Shown: piece after piece, positions 1 to 8,033 of the stretch | Position numbering within the stretch: the stretch's first letter is position 1 | Layout: every line of letters starts with the position of its first letter | From: Providencia sp. PROV188 | GTDB taxonomy: Bacteria; Pseudomonadota; Gammaproteobacteria; Enterobacterales; Enterobacteriaceae | DNA length: 64,000 nt | Reading direction: 5' to 3' | Assembly: GCF_027595165.1 (NCBI RefSeq) | Contig: NZ_CP097291.1 | Coordinates: forward strand, 1,860,001 to 1,924,000 | Translations under genes and position numbers: made by a program | The notes under the pieces: model-generated | Told to the model about the DNA's origin: nothing | Databases searched by the model: none | The model's input: only the letters and a program-made list of their open reading frames with translations

Positions 1-1209
1 ATCCTGTTGACACCATTCAATAACCCAATGTAGTTGGTCACTTTCGAGTTGCTTCACGGCATGGCTATATTTTTTTTGGATTGTATGACCAAGAGTTTTG
101 GCGTGATTATCATCGCCCAAAAAAGCAATACGTAGTGTTAATTGGTCATAATAACCATGATGTTCTACTAGCATTTGCCACTGTTGCTCGCCAAGTAGTT
201 CGCTAATTAAAGCGTCAATCTCATCAGGGTAAATCGTGGAGTGGCCAACACGAATACGATGCCCAAAGCTACTTCGTCCATGTAAAAAGAACCGACGAGC
301 TGGCTGTCCCTTTGGTTCAGACCAAGCAGCAGTATCGCCAGTTGGATAGCGGATCAACGGCATAAGCTGACGGGTTAAGTTTGTGATAACTAGCATGCCG
401 GTGCGGCCTTCATCCTCAATTTGTTCGCCAGTGACCTCATCAATAATTTCAACGATAGTTTCAGGTTCAAAAACTCGATGCTCTCCAATTTGACATTGAG
501 CGTCACTCTGACCTATTAGTCCCGAATCAACCCCCGCACAGCCGATAGAGGCAATACGGGCACAAGGAAATGCGCGTTGAAGTAACAATGATTGTTCGGC
601 AAATAGGCTTTCTCCTCCAAATAGAAGCAGGGAAATCTCCAATAAGGGTTGGTGTTGTTGGGTAGCTTTTGCTGCCAGTTGCAATAACGTTGCAGGAACT
701 CCCGCGAGAACATTGATTTTATGTTGGCGAATTTGAGTAAATAAGCCTTGAGGATCGATTGTGCCGCTAAATGGATATTCACATAGGGGAATATCTGCAT
801 GGAATAGGGCTTGATGGATAAATAAGAAACTTGAATAAAGATCCCCAGCGAAAAATAGATTTCCAACCCGATCGCCAGATTGTAATTGGTTTGACAGGCT
901 ACGGCTAAAGCGGGTCACAAAGGCATACCATTCGTTATGGGTATAAAGCGATAATTTACAGGCTCCAGTGGTGCCGCCTGTTTTAAATACCAAACCATGA
1001 GTAAATGGAGCCGTTAAGACAGGCCAACTGGCCAGGTCATGGTTCCCAGCCCAATATCCAGCAGAATTGACGAGGGGTAAATCACAAAGTTGCCAGCCAT
1101 GTTTGGGGATCTTTCGGTAATGCTTCGCATAGTAAGGTGAGTGCTGACGAGCAAATTCAATTAGCTGTTCAAGCGATAAGATAGTGGCGTCATTGATGTA
1201 TGTTTTCAT
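1..1209 (-). CDS. PaaK-like AMP-forming acyl/aryl ligase, 3' end beyond window
   Basis: The frame is open from an ATG at 1209 to the left edge (403 codons, no stop), so the C-terminus lies outside. The protein resembles the phenylacetate-CoA ligase (PaaK/CapK) branch of adenylate-forming enzymes, which activate a carboxylic acid as an acyl-AMP. Visible motifs are the glycine-rich ATP loop TGGTTGACK (residues 77-85), a LLFGGESLF segment in the middle, and IRYPTGDTA, the usual AMP-binding aspartate motif. It follows the LuxC-PaaK fusion gene by 68 bp on the same strand and is probably the third gene of that operon. The ribosome-binding site is weak (GGGG 8 nt upstream). The substrate cannot be told from sequence; fatty or aromatic acids are both possible. 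Confidence 0.75.
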   Translation of the reverse strand, partial: MKTYINDATILSLEQLIEFARQHSPYYAKHYRKIPKHGWQLCDLPLVNSAGYWAGNHDLASWPVLTAPFTHGLVFKTGGTTGACKLSLYTHNEWYAFVTRFSRSLSNQLQSGDRVGNLFFAGDLYSSFLFIHQALFHADIPLCEYPFSGTIDPQGLFTQIRQHKINVLAGVPATLLQLAAKATQQHQPLLEISLLLFGGESLFAEQSLLLQRAFPCARIASIGCAGVDSGLIGQSDAQCQIGEHRVFEPETIVEIIDEVTGEQIEDEGRTGMLVITNLTRQLMPLIRYPTGDTAAWSEPKGQPARRFFLHGRSSFGHRIRVGHSTIYPDEIDALISELLGEQQWQMLVEHHGYYDQLTLRIAFLGDDNHAKTLGHTIQKKYSHAVKQLESDQLHWVIEWCQQD

Positions 1210-1277
1210 TTGTCGACCCCAATCCTGTATTTATGAGAACTATATTCATGAGTGCTATGTTTCTGAACGCTTAACAT

Positions 1278-3683
1278 TTATCGTTTATCAATGACTAATA
1301 GCGTTTTACCACTTTGAGGATTGCACTCAAATGTGTTTGATGGGCAACGGATGACTTCAAATTCAAGTAACGCTGCATCAAGTATCATGAGTAACACCGG
1401 GTCACTCTTAAGCCGATTTTGTACTTCTATAGTGTCACCATCAGCGAAAACACGCATCCGGTCTAATTGGCTAAGGGGGCTATGATCTAAGATGAACTGT
1501 ATTGGAACGTCTGCCAGTTGAGCTAGTTGCTGTATTGGGATAAATGCACTGCCTATGCGGATCAGGTTGTCATGACGGTCTAGAAGTTCAAAGCGAGGCG
1601 TGAGTGCGCCACAAGGGCAGGCGCCTTTCACCCAACGCCCAAGATCACCAATGTCGTAGCGAGTGACCCGATGTCCATCTCGGTTGCGAGAAGTAAAAAG
1701 TAAACGACCGACTTCTCCTGATTTAACGGGAATATCACTGGTCATTTCGACTATCTCTAACCACTGAATATCAGCCATTAAATGAAATACACCGTCTTTG
1801 CTTGCCTTACAGGCATGGCCTAATGTACCAGCATCGGTGGAACCATAGAGCGCAGAGCGAATAGTTTGGATACGGAAGCTATGCCAAAAATCACGTTGGG
1901 CAGGGCTTATTGGCTCACCACCGGTCAATATTTTTTGAATGCCGCCATAGCGGCGCAATGGTACCGCTTGTTGCGTAAATAGCTGAGAAAGCGTGCTTGG
2001 CATGCCGATAAGTGTATTAACTTGCTGACTCACGATCATTTCGGCAATTTCGCCATAGTCATCATTTTGGGGACCTCCCATTGGAAGATGGGTCACGTTA
2101 GCTTTATCGAGGATGGTGAAAAAACTGAGTAAACCACCGTATAAATTTCCTGAGTAGAGTAAATTCAGTACGTTATCATTGGCGGGGTCAAGACCTGCGG
2201 CGAAGATACCATCTGCAGCAGCTTGCATTTGAAGGTGATAGTCACGATAAGTAAAGCCGGATAACTTAGGAGTGCCAGTGCTACCACCACTGCGGAAAAA
2301 TAATTTAGCGCTAGGCTGTATCGTGTTTTCAGTGAATGATAATTTGTCCATAATGGGTTGTTCTGTACGTAAATTAGGTTCATCGAGTGGGAGGTCAAGG
2401 GTGGCTAAACCGGATAAACTATTATCATCGAGGGTTACACTAACTCGCCGAGTGAGTCGATTTAATGCAAACACTCCATCATGGGGCTCCCCGTTATAAC
2501 CTGAATGAATGCACCCAGGTGTGGTGATGCGATTAACCCCAGCAGCCAGCAATTGCTGACTCAGGTTCGCTGTATCATTTGTCGTTGAAATCAGAGCACA
2601 GGTTTGCAAGTAAGTACGCCATGGGCGTAAGGTTTCAATCAGTTTATGGCGAGGCAAGGGGCGTAATAAGAGCGTTCTATATAGTGGTGATGGCTCAAAT
2701 TCAATGGTATTTTTTAACCAAATACGCCAATTATCCCCACTCCAGCAGAGGTTTTGTGCATCTGCAAATACGTTGTCTAATTCGCTAAAGGCGTTTGCAG
2801 TGGTAATATCCGCCGCGGATGTGATGTCTGGTTGTTGAAATGGCCAGTAATGACAACGTCGATGCATTGCCTGTGCTAGATTATTTCCCACGTCGATGAG
2901 TGTTGGTAAGGATTCAGTATCGACGAAGATACTCTGTGGACTCGAACATGATAGCTGATTAAATCGACAAACTTCATCCGCAAGTTGATCCAAATTTTTG
3001 TCAGTAATGCCATTTGGGATTAACCAAGAAAAACTGATTTTATGACCCCAAGGGAGCCAACGGCAATTCGGCGAAAGTTGTTCTTTTATACTTGTTAGTG
3101 TTTTATCCGCCCCCCATGCAGAAACGCCATCAACCTGCTTTATTAATTGGGGAAGGTTTTCTATTGCCACAGGTAAGATGGCGACATAGTTCTTCAATAC
3201 ATGGGTTTCGTCACACGCCAGAAATGCGTGTAATAATTCGAAAGTTATCCCTTGTTGACGGGAGCTTGTACGCAACCAGTTAATATTACCCACTAACAAA
3301 CTTTCGATTATGGCTAAAAAAGGAAGAGATGTGGCATTTGCGGGTGTGATATGCAATACGACTCCCAACGGTCGCCAACTTTCAAAATGAGGTTGAGATA
3401 AATGGGGACGGCGTAAAGAGAATGGTGAACGCCCTAATTCATGTTCGAGTTTAAAACGTAATGCGGTGGGATGACAAAATTGTTTGATTTCGTTTCTTAG
3501 TACCTCATCAATTTTAGGTAAAAAATTAGGGTCTTTTAATCGGGTGATAAAACGTTCCGCACAGGTCAATAGGGCTTCGAGAGGTAAAGGTTGCCCCAAT
3601 GTGCTTGGCAGCATTTCAGTGAGTAAACTCAAGGACTGATTGGGATTGAAATCGGGGTAATGTTTTCCATAAATGAGGAACAT
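1278..3683 (-). CDS. LuxC-like acyl-CoA reductase fused to a PaaK-like ligase domain
   Basis: An 801-residue two-domain protein. Residues 1 to about 440 resemble LuxC acyl-CoA reductases (PF05893), which reduce an acyl thioester to an aldehyde with NADPH. Visible are the nucleotide-site segment GVVLHITPANATSLPF (107-122) and the probable acyl-accepting cysteine Cys246 in FNQLSCSSPQ, matching the LuxC active-site region. Residues from about 450 resemble PaaK-type adenylating enzymes: ATP loop SGGSTGTPK (465-473), ALYGSTDAGTLGH, RYDIGDLG, and a CPCG near the C-terminal lobe. LuxC is normally about 480 residues and stands alone, so the fusion is unusual. The start follows AAGGA and lies 1 bp after the LuxE-like stop codon, so the two are surely cotranscribed. 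Activation and reduction in one chain suggests direct conversion of an acid to an aldehyde (inference). Confidence 0.85.
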   Translation of the reverse strand: MFLIYGKHYPDFNPNQSLSLLTEMLPSTLGQPLPLEALLTCAERFITRLKDPNFLPKIDEVLRNEIKQFCHPTALRFKLEHELGRSPFSLRRPHLSQPHFESWRPLGVVLHITPANATSLPFLAIIESLLVGNINWLRTSSRQQGITFELLHAFLACDETHVLKNYVAILPVAIENLPQLIKQVDGVSAWGADKTLTSIKEQLSPNCRWLPWGHKISFSWLIPNGITDKNLDQLADEVCRFNQLSCSSPQSIFVDTESLPTLIDVGNNLAQAMHRRCHYWPFQQPDITSAADITTANAFSELDNVFADAQNLCWSGDNWRIWLKNTIEFEPSPLYRTLLLRPLPRHKLIETLRPWRTYLQTCALISTTNDTANLSQQLLAAGVNRITTPGCIHSGYNGEPHDGVFALNRLTRRVSVTLDDNSLSGLATLDLPLDEPNLRTEQPIMDKLSFTENTIQPSAKLFFRSGGSTGTPKLSGFTYRDYHLQMQAAADGIFAAGLDPANDNVLNLLYSGNLYGGLLSFFTILDKANVTHLPMGGPQNDDYGEIAEMIVSQQVNTLIGMPSTLSQLFTQQAVPLRRYGGIQKILTGGEPISPAQRDFWHSFRIQTIRSALYGSTDAGTLGHACKASKDGVFHLMADIQWLEIVEMTSDIPVKSGEVGRLLFTSRNRDGHRVTRYDIGDLGRWVKGACPCGALTPRFELLDRHDNLIRIGSAFIPIQQLAQLADVPIQFILDHSPLSQLDRMRVFADGDTIEVQNRLKSDPVLLMILDAALLEFEVIRCPSNTFECNPQSGKTLLVIDKR

Positions 3684-3684
3684 A

Positions 3685-4812
3685 TTATTTTCCTTGGTGT
3701 AGTTCTGAGGCGGCTAATGCGCAACTCCGTGTTTTATGTTGAGTTGCACGACCAAGCAGTTGAAACCAGTCAGTTCCTAGACCACATCCACATTCAGCAC
3801 CCCGATGTAGGATCGCTAAATCGCTCATCAAAATGCTATGGGCTGGGCAGGAGGTTATATAGGGGGAAACCAATTGTAAGAAACCGCTTTTGCCATACCC
3901 TTTTATTTCAAAAGAGTAGGTATCTCGCACCCACGCTTTAGCATAGACAGGAAGGTGAAAATGGTGATGAATACATTCGATATAGGGAACACCATGCTCA
4001 ATGGCACCATAACCATCTCGGCAACGTTCGTTGATGATCCCTAATTGTTTGGTCAGTCTTTGGTAGAGCGTAGTTTTAGGGATTTTTTGTTCTGCATATG
4101 TTTTCCAACCGCCGCCAAAAAGTGTTAATGAGTCGGGAGGTAATGTTAGCGGAGGCAATTGCATATCTTGCATCATTTCAAGTACAAACCAGATAAAAGC
4201 AGGGAAACCAAGTATACGTACAGGGGCATCATCAAGGGAAAAACGCTGTAATGCTTGGATCACGCCTAGCGGGTCAAATTGATGACCTTTTCCCGTATGT
4301 CGTAAGGCATAAACAACCTGTTTAATTGGCGCATATTTGCATAAATATTGATCAGTATACGTTGTGCCTAGGGTAATTGAATCGACGGGCTCATAACTGA
4401 GTAATAGGTAGTTACACGGTGTTTTCGGTGTAACCCAGTCATAATATTGGAATATATGATCAACCATGTTCAGCAAGGCGTTAATACTACGTTCATCAAA
4501 ACGCATCCGGCTTTTTTGCCCCATAGTACCCGACGATGTTAGCTCTAACGCATCATTGCCTGTGTGGCTAACCAAAAGATTATGTTTGAAATAGTTGGCA
4601 AAGATTGGCGGTAAGTCTCCCCATGAATTGATTTGTGGGTTTTCCGGGGAAATATGATGTTTAATCAGCCATTGGGCATATTTGGGGGTGTTTTTTATAT
4701 GGAAAAAAACGAGTTCCTGCATAGCGTGATGGAATAATAATTCGCTTGCCGCCGTACAATTATAAGGTTGATTTAGTTTGCATAATTCATCGACAGTAGG
4801 GACAGATATCAT
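3685..4812 (-). CDS. LuxE-like acyl-protein synthetase
   Basis: 375 residues, close to LuxE of luminous bacteria (about 370-380). LuxE adenylates a fatty acid and carries it on a C-terminal cysteine before passing it to LuxC. The ATP-binding motif LTSSGTMGQKSRM is at 91-103 and FGGGWKTYAEQ lies in the middle. A cysteine at position 364, twelve residues from the end (RSCALAASEL), is where LuxE proteins carry their acylated Cys (362/364, known from Vibrio and Photobacterium). The start has AAAGGA 7 nt upstream. It is the first gene of a minus-strand operon with the LuxC-PaaK fusion and a further PaaK-like gene. No luxA, luxB or luxD homologue is visible, so a light-producing role is not supported; an aldehyde-forming biosynthetic role is more likely (inference). 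Confidence 0.85.
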   Translation of the reverse strand: MISVPTVDELCKLNQPYNCTAASELLFHHAMQELVFFHIKNTPKYAQWLIKHHISPENPQINSWGDLPPIFANYFKHNLLVSHTGNDALELTSSGTMGQKSRMRFDERSINALLNMVDHIFQYYDWVTPKTPCNYLLLSYEPVDSITLGTTYTDQYLCKYAPIKQVVYALRHTGKGHQFDPLGVIQALQRFSLDDAPVRILGFPAFIWFVLEMMQDMQLPPLTLPPDSLTLFGGGWKTYAEQKIPKTTLYQRLTKQLGIINERCRDGYGAIEHGVPYIECIHHHFHLPVYAKAWVRDTYSFEIKGYGKSGFLQLVSPYITSCPAHSILMSDLAILHRGAECGCGLGTDWFQLLGRATQHKTRSCALAASELHQGK

Positions 4813-4860
4813 AAGATATTCCTTTAGCCCAAGGAGTAATTGAATAAGAAAAAGGTGTTA

Positions 4861-4888
4861 AAAAAGTCTAGATTGCAACAGCAATCTA
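4861..4888 (-). terminator. terminator-like hairpin in the leader of the LuxE operon
   Basis: Read on the minus strand, a perfect 8-bp stem TAGATTGC / GCAATCTA with a 4-nt loop is followed, after GAC, by six T. It lies about 50 nt upstream of the LuxE-like start codon and downstream of the terminator of the MFS gene. It therefore sits in the leader of the acyl-reductase operon, where it could act as an attenuator, or as a second terminator protecting the operon from read-through. No leader peptide or antiterminator helix was identified. Confidence 0.5.
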
Positions 4889-5028
4889 ATATTACGAGTG
4901 ATAATAAACAGATGGAAAAAAAACAAAATTATTAAGATTGTTACACCGTAATAGTAAAATAGAAGTCTTGTGCGGGAGGTTAGAGTACAGCTTCAAGGTT
5001 AACGTTTTTGATGGGTACTAAAGGAAAT

Positions 5029-5055
5029 GGCAGTAATAAAACGCGTATTACTGCC
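5029..5055 (-). terminator. hairpin terminator of the MFS gene
   Basis: A perfect 10-bp inverted repeat (GGCAGTAATA / TATTACTGCC) with a 7-nt loop, 14 bp beyond the MFS stop codon. The T-rich tail on the minus strand is weak (ATTTCCTTT). It separates the MFS gene from the LuxE-like operon, which must then have its own promoter. Confidence 0.55.
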
Positions 5056-5069
5056 AGTAATTCATGTGG

Positions 5070-6251
5070 TTAGTTGGCGGTTTGGTTATTGAGGCTATCT
5101 CGCAGTAATATCATCGCGATAATAATGCCAATTCCTACCGCTAATCCCATAATATTAACTGAATTCCAACCCATAAAGTAAAAAGCGAAGCCTGCACTTA
5201 AGCTTCCTAAGGCACCAAAACTGAAAATGAGAAAATCTGTAGCGCCTTGAATTTTGGCTCTTTCATGTTCATGGTAAGTTCTTGGAAGTAGCTGTGTGGT
5301 GCTAATTAAAATAAAGTTCCACGCTAATCCGACTAATGTCATGGTGATTAAAAAGTGTGTGTAGCTCGAGCCAGTGAAACCAATAATGTTGGCTATAGCT
5401 AAACATATTGCCCCCATCCAAACGAATATTTTCACCCCAAAACGGCTAATCAGATGCCCAGTAAAGAATGAAGGGGCGAACATGCCTAATATGTGACATT
5501 GAAAGACAAAAGTGATGGCTGCAAAATCAAATCCTTGAGCTTTCATCGCTAATGGGAATGTCCCCACCATATAAACGACAAGGGCATAACCGATAGCACT
5601 GACAATGGCAATCAGCATTAATAATGGCTGAGAATAGAGCCGTAAATAAGAGCGACTTACCCATGAATTAGCGGTTTTGGCTTGAATTTGATGCGGTTTT
5701 AATGGCAAAAAGAGTAACAGAATAAATGCAAGAATATAGATAATCGTCAGAGCACCAAAGGTTCCAATAAATGGATAGTTTTCAATTAAGGTTCGAGTTG
5801 AAACAGCAAGTGTTGGACCAATCAATACGGCAATAATACCGCCACTCATGGTTAATCCAATGGCTTTTGAACGTAATGCAACCGGCGTTTCTTCTAATGC
5901 AGCAAATCGGTACTGTTGTGCCGTACCAATAGCAATACCCGTAAAGAAAGTGCCAATAGAGAAAAGTAATAAATTCTGGCTATAAATACCGATTATGGCA
6001 AATAGTGCGCCAGCTAATCCGCCAACGTTTCCAAGAATGAACCCAGCACGACGGCCAAACCGCATCATAAAATGCGCCATCGGAACAGAAGTCAGAATTA
6101 ATCCAATATATTGAGCAAGAAGAGGGATTGTCGAATAGGCAGGATCGGCAGAAAGCTGAGATCCGACTAAAACGGCAACCGACAATACAAGTGCATTACC
6201 GGTTGTAAATAGGGCTAATGCGGCGGCAAGCCAAAAAACTGAACGAGGCAT
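5070..6251 (-). CDS. MFS transporter, probable drug or metabolite exporter
   Basis: A 393-residue, very hydrophobic protein with about twelve membrane segments. It carries the loop 2-3 motif of the major facilitator superfamily (MRFGRRAGFILGN), which places it in the inner membrane; substrate unknown. Two start codons are possible. The first ATG (6257) overlaps the AAGGA ribosome-binding site, whereas the third codon, an ATG at 6251, sits 6 nt behind it, so 6251 is preferred. The gene follows a merR gene on the same strand, but its own MerR-type promoter overlaps the merR stop codon. This implies induced expression under control of that regulator. It could export a toxic compound or a product of the neighbouring acyl-reductase operon; the latter is speculation from proximity. 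Confidence 0.8.
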   Translation of the reverse strand: MPRSVFWLAAALALFTTGNALVLSVAVLVGSQLSADPAYSTIPLLAQYIGLILTSVPMAHFMMRFGRRAGFILGNVGGLAGALFAIIGIYSQNLLLFSIGTFFTGIAIGTAQQYRFAALEETPVALRSKAIGLTMSGGIIAVLIGPTLAVSTRTLIENYPFIGTFGALTIIYILAFILLLFLPLKPHQIQAKTANSWVSRSYLRLYSQPLLMLIAIVSAIGYALVVYMVGTFPLAMKAQGFDFAAITFVFQCHILGMFAPSFFTGHLISRFGVKIFVWMGAICLAIANIIGFTGSSYTHFLITMTLVGLAWNFILISTTQLLPRTYHEHERAKIQGATDFLIFSFGALGSLSAGFAFYFMGWNSVNIMGLAVGIGIIIAMILLRDSLNNQTAN

Positions 6252-6311
6252 AATCATTCCTTATTGCTCATAAAAATCAACAATAGTAGAGGGAGAAAAC
6301 GAATATGCCGG

Positions 6312-6342
6312 ATGATAAAACTTCAAGTTGACTTTAAGTCAA
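6312..6342 (-). promoter_or_regulatory. MerR-type promoter/operator of the MFS gene
   Basis: On the minus strand, TTGACT (-35) and TATCAT (-10) are separated by exactly 19 bp, the over-long spacer typical of promoters activated by MerR-family proteins through DNA distortion. The spacer region holds the imperfect dyad ACTTAAAGT CA ACTTGAAGT. The -35 overlaps the stop codon of the merR gene. The MFS start is about 60 bp downstream. Spacing and dyad are read directly from the sequence; activation by the adjacent regulator is inferred from the family. Confidence 0.8.
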
Positions 6343-6761
6343 GCGATGTTTTTGGTCAGTTTTGCGATATTTTGTTTTAAGCTTACAGATAAAATTTTCT
6401 GAAATTTAGGGCATTGCAAGTGATTTTCCGACGGACATTGTTCAATATGTTGTAACCCTTGCTTAAGTTTCTGCAACTCTTGGATTTTTTGGTCAATCTC
6501 ATCTATTTTTTCCCGCAAAATAGGGCGTTCAATTCCTTTTTCTGGCATACGATTTAGCATGTTTGCTATTTCATCCAGTGAAAACTGAGCTTGTTTAGCA
6601 AGAATAATGAGTGAAAGATGAGTGAGAACTTCAGGGGCATATAGCCGAGTTAAACCTTTTCGGCCAATAGGTTGAATCAACCCTTTGATTTCATAGAAAC
6701 GAATAGTTGCAGAGGTAAGACCCGTAAGTTCGGATACTTGGCTGATAGAGAGTGTTTTCAT
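6339..6761 (-). CDS. MerR-family transcriptional regulator with CueR-like CX7C loop
   Basis: 140 residues. An N-terminal winged helix-turn-helix (ISQVSELTGLTSATIRFYEI, 6-25, then a Tyr/Arg-rich wing) is followed by a long dimerisation helix (about 80-106) and a short C-terminal effector segment. That segment contains Cys109 and Cys117 in the pattern CPxxxxxxCP, the same CX7C spacing as the Cu(I)-binding loop of CueR. The residue equivalent to CueR Ser77 / ZntR Cys79 falls near Arg-Pro 79-80. Metal sensing is therefore possible but unproven, and a redox or electrophile sensor is an alternative. It probably activates the downstream MFS gene from the 19-bp-spacer promoter at its own 3' end. The promoter of merR must lie in the 69 bp before the next gene. 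Confidence 0.85.
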   Translation of the reverse strand: MKTLSISQVSELTGLTSATIRFYEIKGLIQPIGRKGLTRLYAPEVLTHLSLIILAKQAQFSLDEIANMLNRMPEKGIERPILREKIDEIDQKIQELQKLKQGLQHIEQCPSENHLQCPKFQKILSVSLKQNIAKLTKNIA

Positions 6762-6830
6762 AATAATTTTGCGCTCTATATAAATAACGTTTATCCGCTA
6801 ACTTATCACCTAACTATTCTGAATTGAATT

Positions 6831-7985
6831 ATGGTTGATGACTTAGATACGTTTCGAGGGTTTAATTCTGCTCCTATTTATCGCATCACAGAAGAGGGTA
6901 CATTACGATCTCTAGGTCAGTTAATTCCGGTTTATCCAGATGGATTCGTTATGGAGCAAGTTGACGGAGTATGCCTTCATAGTGATGGTTTACCATGGTG
7001 GCTATTTGATATACGCCCACAAGGATACCTTGGTCGAGCTTATGCATCCGCCTATTCAACGCAACTTGGAATATCACCAAATCCAGATCGCTGGTCAGAC
7101 TCCGATATTATAAGAGCCTTGCTCGCTCACGGGCATGATGCAGTAGGAAACTTATTAATTGGGGAGCAGGCAAGAAACCAATTTCTGAACATGCAGGCAC
7201 CGACTCCTGTTGATCGAGCTACTGTGTATCCAACATTAGCGCGAGCGGTTAGCTCGGGAGAGGCTCCAGGATCATCCGCAGGCGGTGAGCAACCTAAGTT
7301 TTGTACCTACACTGAACGAGGTCATGTCATTGTAAAATTTACGGCGCAAGATGATAACCCAATCAGTGAACGTTGGCGTGATTTGTTACAAGCGGAGCAC
7401 CTTGCTTTAAAGGCACTAGGAGTAGAAACAGAGGTATTTGATTTTGAAGGACAACGCTTCCTTGAAATTCCTCGATTCGATCGTGTTGGTTTACTCGGTC
7501 GTCGAGGGCTTTTTTCTTTACAAGCTCTGGATGCAGAATTTGTAGGGCGGGCAAGGGAGCCTTGGCCTGTATTGGTCAATGAATTAGTGAAGCAAAAACA
7601 TGTACATCCCGATGCTATTACCAGTACAGCACGGCTTTGGGCATTTGGTATGCTCATCGGCAATACCGATATGCATCATGGTAATTTATCGTTTATTAGT
7701 AGTCATGGCCGCCCATACCATCTTGCACCAGCTTACGATATCTTACCGATGGGATTTGCGCCTAAGTCGGGTGGTGAAATCGTTAATACTCTTAGGCCAG
7801 TTACATTACTTGAAGGGATCCGTGGAGAAACTTGGCGGGAAGCGTTGGAATTAGCTGAGACGTTTTTTACTTTAGCCAATGATTGCCAATGTTTTTCTGA
7901 AAACTTTGCTTTATGCTTACAAACGTTACGCGGTCACATCGATGAGGCCAGTTCCCGGATATCGCGCCTTGCTGATGAGTTTTGA
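6831..7985 (+). CDS. yjjJ: HipA-family Ser/Thr kinase (YjjJ-like), N-terminus missing
   Basis: 384 residues related to E. coli YjjJ (HipH), a HipA-family kinase-toxin of about 443 residues. The kinase core looks intact: phosphate-binding loop GSSAGGEQPKF (147-157), FDR (216-218), catalytic GNTDMHHGNL with Asp280 and Asn285, and the metal-binding Asp303 in AYDILPM. The roughly 60-residue N-terminal part of YjjJ, which holds a helix-turn-helix, is absent. A stop codon lies one codon before the ATG, no ribosome-binding site is visible, and only 69 bp separate it from merR. Upstream DNA was probably lost in a rearrangement. It may be a silent remnant or a shortened toxin made at low level. No HipB-like antitoxin gene is adjacent. 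Confidence 0.75.
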   Translation: MVDDLDTFRGFNSAPIYRITEEGTLRSLGQLIPVYPDGFVMEQVDGVCLHSDGLPWWLFDIRPQGYLGRAYASAYSTQLGISPNPDRWSDSDIIRALLAHGHDAVGNLLIGEQARNQFLNMQAPTPVDRATVYPTLARAVSSGEAPGSSAGGEQPKFCTYTERGHVIVKFTAQDDNPISERWRDLLQAEHLALKALGVETEVFDFEGQRFLEIPRFDRVGLLGRRGLFSLQALDAEFVGRAREPWPVLVNELVKQKHVHPDAITSTARLWAFGMLIGNTDMHHGNLSFISSHGRPYHLAPAYDILPMGFAPKSGGEIVNTLRPVTLLEGIRGETWREALELAETFFTLANDCQCFSENFALCLQTLRGHIDEASSRISRLADEF

Positions 7986-8033
7986 TGCTAAAACTTAGTC
8001 TAAGCATAGGGCATAAACATTTTCGGAGCGATT

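Noticed and set aside
516..866. A 116-codon minus-strand frame
   Set aside because: It is out of frame with, and inside, the PaaK-like ligase that is open from 1209 to the window edge.
6444..6460. Ter-like AATATGTTGTAACCCTT in the merR gene
   Set aside because: Keeps GTTGTAAC but lacks the conserved G near the 5' end and the TAAA at the 3' end; probably chance within coding sequence.
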